Shown here: positions 4,362-5,488 of the stretch, in pieces | Layout of the letters: each line of letters starts with the position of its first letter | How positions within the stretch are numbered: the first letter of the stretch is position 1 | Assembly (NCBI GenBank): GCA_030602105.1 | Contig: JAUWAK010000078.1 | Span: 1 to 5,488 of the forward strand | Source: Candidatus Aerophobota bacterium | Lineage (GTDB): Bacteria > Aerophobota > Aerophobia > Aerophobales > AE-B3A | Direction: 5' to 3' | Length of the DNA: 5,488 nucleotides | Notes under the pieces: model-generated | Seen by the model: the letters and a program-made list of their open reading frames with translations, nothing else | Database searches by the model: none | Told to the model about the DNA's origin: nothing | Translations under genes and position numbers: made by a program

Positions 4362-5488
4362 CTAACGTTCCTCGGTTGACTGTGCCTTCTTCTTGCTAAG
4401 ATTCAATCTCCCCAACTCGTCAATATTGAGGACTTTTACCGAGATCTCGTCCCCTACTTTGACTACATCAGAAACATTCTTCACAAATTTATCGCTGAGC
4501 TCTGAAACGTGGACCAGTCCTTCCTTGCCTGGCAGAATTTCCACAAAAGCTCCAAAGTCAGTCACTCTCTTCACCTTTCCCAGATAGACTGTTCCCACCT
4601 TCGGGTCTTCAATTATCCCCTTGATCATACCAACTGCCTTCTTGGTGCTCTCGTCGTCCGCTGAAGAGACGGTTACCTTGCCCTCCATGTCATCTATGTC
4701 AACTTCTGCTCCTGTTTCCTTGATAATTCCCTTTATCACTCTTCCTCCCGGACCAATAACATCCCCAATCTTATCCTGGGGTAGGTCCAGAATAGCAATG
4801 TGAGGAGCATATCGGGAAAGTTGATCCCGAGGACTCTTAATTGTTTTCTCCATTTCTCCCAGTATGAAATTCCGTCCTTCCTTCGCCCTCTCAAGTGCCT
4901 CTTTGAGTATTTCCAGGCTTAACCCGGAAATCTTAACGTCTAACTGTAGAGCTGTAATTCCACTTCTTGTTCCAGCAACCTTAAAGTCCATGTCCCCCAT
5001 CCTGTCTTCCAATCCCTGAATGTCAGTGAGAATGAAAATTCCGTCTCCCTCCTTGACAAGTCCTATTCCTACACCCGCGACCGGCTCACTTATGGGAACT
5101 CCGGCATCCATCAAACAAAGACTTCCCGCACACACAGAAGCCATGGAGGAGGAGCCATTGGACTCCAAGATATCAGAGACCAAACGGATGGTATAGGGAA
5201 AGGAATCTTCGGGGGGAAGAACAGGTAGAAGAGCCCTTTCTGCCAGGAAACCATGTCCAATCTCCCTTCTTCCCGGGCCTCTCATGAATCGAGCCTCCCC
5301 TGTAGAAAAAGGAGGGAAATTATAATGGAGCATAAATCTCTTGGATATCTCTTCTCTTTGCAGCCCATTTATTCTTTGCTCATCGGCGGAGGTTCCCAGG
5401 GTTGCCACCGTTAATGACTGGGTTCTTCCACGAGTAAAGAGTCCTGAGCCGTGCACCCTGGGTAGGATCCCCACTTCGCAATTTATAG
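4362..5488 (-). CDS. pnp: Polyribonucleotide nucleotidyltransferase (PNPase), C-terminal part, cut by the right edge
   Basis: PNPase degrades RNA from the 3' end using phosphate and is a core exoribonuclease of bacterial mRNA turnover. The reading frame runs to the right edge. The edge codons read I-N-C-E-V-G-I-L-P-R, matching the PNPase interior, so the apparent GTG start at 5474 is an internal Val. Counting from the first full codon (5484-5486), the 374 visible residues hold the second RNase PH domain (FTRG 17-20, 'NFPPFSTGE', 'GRREIGHGFLAERAL', 'SNGSSSMAS' with the phosphate-binding serines near 112-114, and the metal-binding 'GDMDFK' at 164-169). A KH domain follows (about 227-288, 'VIGPGG' 243-248), then an S1 domain (about 297-365). 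All key residues are present. The first RNase PH domain and helical linker, roughly the N-terminal half of a ~700-residue protein, lie outside. Confidence 0.97.
   Translation of the reverse strand, partial: INCEVGILPRVHGSGLFTRGRTQSLTVATLGTSADEQRINGLQREEISKRFMLHYNFPPFSTGEARFMRGPGRREIGHGFLAERALLPVLPPEDSFPYTIRLVSDILESNGSSSMASVCAGSLCLMDAGVPISEPVAGVGIGLVKEGDGIFILTDIQGLEDRMGDMDFKVAGTRSGITALQLDVKISGLSLEILKEALERAKEGRNFILGEMEKTIKSPRDQLSRYAPHIAILDLPQDKIGDVIGPGGRVIKGIIKETGAEVDIDDMEGKVTVSSADDESTKKAVGMIKGIIEDPKVGTVYLGKVKRVTDFGAFVEILPGKEGLVHVSELSDKFVKNVSDVVKVGDEISVKVLNIDELGRLNLSKKKAQSTEER

Noticed and set aside
5472..5474. GTG as the start of a shortened PNPase
   Set aside because: The frame stays open to the edge, and the upstream codons continue the PNPase sequence. 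The gene is simply cut by the window.
1..5488. CRISPR arrays, insertion sequences, phage or defence genes
   Set aside because: There are no spaced repeats, no transposase or integrase motifs and no terminal inverted repeats. Every gene belongs to an ordinary bacterial family, and codon use looks even across the window.

Overview
The window is a compact stretch of bacterial chromosome made almost entirely of housekeeping genes. bS21, 6S RNA, an initiator tRNA with the three G:C anticodon-stem pairs, Fmt and PNPase with KH and S1 domains all place it in Bacteria. Base composition looks roughly even, Shine-Dalgarno sequences are strong, and TTG starts are used (rpsU, fmt). I cannot name the phylum from this. 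I see no phage, transposon, CRISPR or toxin gene.

Layout. Plus strand, left edge: the 3' part of initiator tRNA-fMet(CAU) (1-50) and a complete elongator-type tRNA-Met(CAU) (63-139), 12 bases apart. Positions 140-326 hold no gene I can support and separate the tRNAs from convergent genes. Everything else lies on the minus strand and reads right to left: the C-terminal part of pnp (4362-5488, cut by the right edge), a HIT-family protein almost overlapping it, a 176-base gap with a well-formed sigma70-type promoter, rpsU (bS21), a 172-base structured RNA that I identify as 6S RNA, fmt, htpX (ATGA overlap with fmt), an AMMECR1-domain protein and a small HD-domain hydrolase.

How the genes fit together. 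The pnp-HIT pair ends one unit. A promoter at 3867-3895 then starts a second unit with a leader of only about 20 bases: rpsU, 6S RNA, fmt, htpX, and possibly the two downstream genes. Several parts bear on translation initiation: the initiator tRNA, the enzyme that formylates its methionine (Fmt), and small-subunit protein bS21. 6S RNA (a regulator of the sigma70 RNA polymerase holoenzyme) and PNPase (RNA decay) add growth-related RNA control. HtpX is a membrane protease of envelope quality control.

The most useful observation is the RNA at 3460-3631. It is not an open reading frame. Its two ends form about 32 base pairs of closing stem around an open centre and a terminal hairpin, as in 6S RNA. 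It begins on the base after the rpsU stop codon and ends 19 bases before the fmt start codon. This looks like a known RNA class in a tight operon setting. I did not find a convincing novel system here.
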